Source of the DNA: Paracoccaceae bacterium
GTDB lineage: Bacteria; Pseudomonadota; Alphaproteobacteria; Rhodobacterales; Rhodobacteraceae
Reading direction: 5' to 3'
DNA: 5,161 nucleotides
Assembly (NCBI GenBank): GCA_011525185.1
Contig: WTIQ01000044.1
Span: 3,058-8,218 of the forward strand
The notes below the pieces were generated by a model. That model worked only from the letters and a program-made list of their open reading frames with translations. It did not search any database and was not told where the DNA came from. The translations under genes and the position numbers were made by a program. How positions within the stretch are numbered: position 1 is the stretch's first letter; the number at the start of each line of letters is the position of its first letter. Shown here in pieces: positions 5,151 to 5,161 of this stretch.

Positions 5151-5161
5151 TTTTTCAAAGA

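Noticed and set aside
4853..5158. Minus-strand open frame of 101 codons opposite the NifU-like gene
   Set aside because: It is antisense to a gene with recognisable cluster-binding cysteines and has no familiar motif.

Overview
The window looks like a piece of alphaproteobacterial chromosome, most likely from the Rhodobacterales or a close relative, with moderate GC. This is an inference. It rests on the protein types: folate-dependent TrmFO, GluQ-RS, a stand-alone HisI, and a short NifU-N-like protein of the alphaproteobacterial type. No rRNA or other strict taxonomic marker is present. Nearly all of the sequence is ordinary, densely packed core genome. The exception is a repeat-rich intergenic patch at about 4216-4392.

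Layout. Positions 1-50 hold the end of an off-window plus-strand transcription unit, with a clear hairpin and T-tract terminator. A minus-strand PaaI-type hotdog thioesterase (54-479) is divergent from a plus-strand crotonase-superfamily protein (538-1323) that closely resembles ECHDC3. The two share a 58-bp intergenic region and both belong to acyl-CoA chemistry. Next comes a plus-strand run of trmFO (1384-2736), a METTL27-like SAM methyltransferase (2762-3370) and gluQ (3367-4215). The last two overlap by 4 bases. TrmFO makes m5U54 in tRNA and GluQ-RS glutamylates queuosine-34 of tRNA-Asp, so the run reads as a tRNA-modification operon with an orphan methyltransferase inside it.

The gap between gluQ and the convergent hisI (minus, 4393-4755) contains a perfect 14-bp GC-rich hairpin, a 10-bp palindrome, a run of A residues and three copies of a 16-bp motif. 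One copy is inverted relative to the other two, and the two co-oriented copies lie in a 33-bp tandem duplication. This resembles a small MITE-like element or its remnant, and it may also supply transcription termination for one or both convergent genes.

Beyond hisI, head-to-head across 68 bp, lies a NifU-N-like Fe-S scaffold gene (4824-5150). Its frame stops where relatives, as I remember them, continue for roughly 35-40 more residues, so it may be truncated or frameshifted right at the window edge.

I found no CRISPR array, phage, defence cassette, tRNA or rRNA. The best candidates for something not yet described are the intergenic repeat element, the methyltransferase embedded in the tRNA-modification operon, and the crotonase-fold protein lacking both canonical catalytic glutamates.
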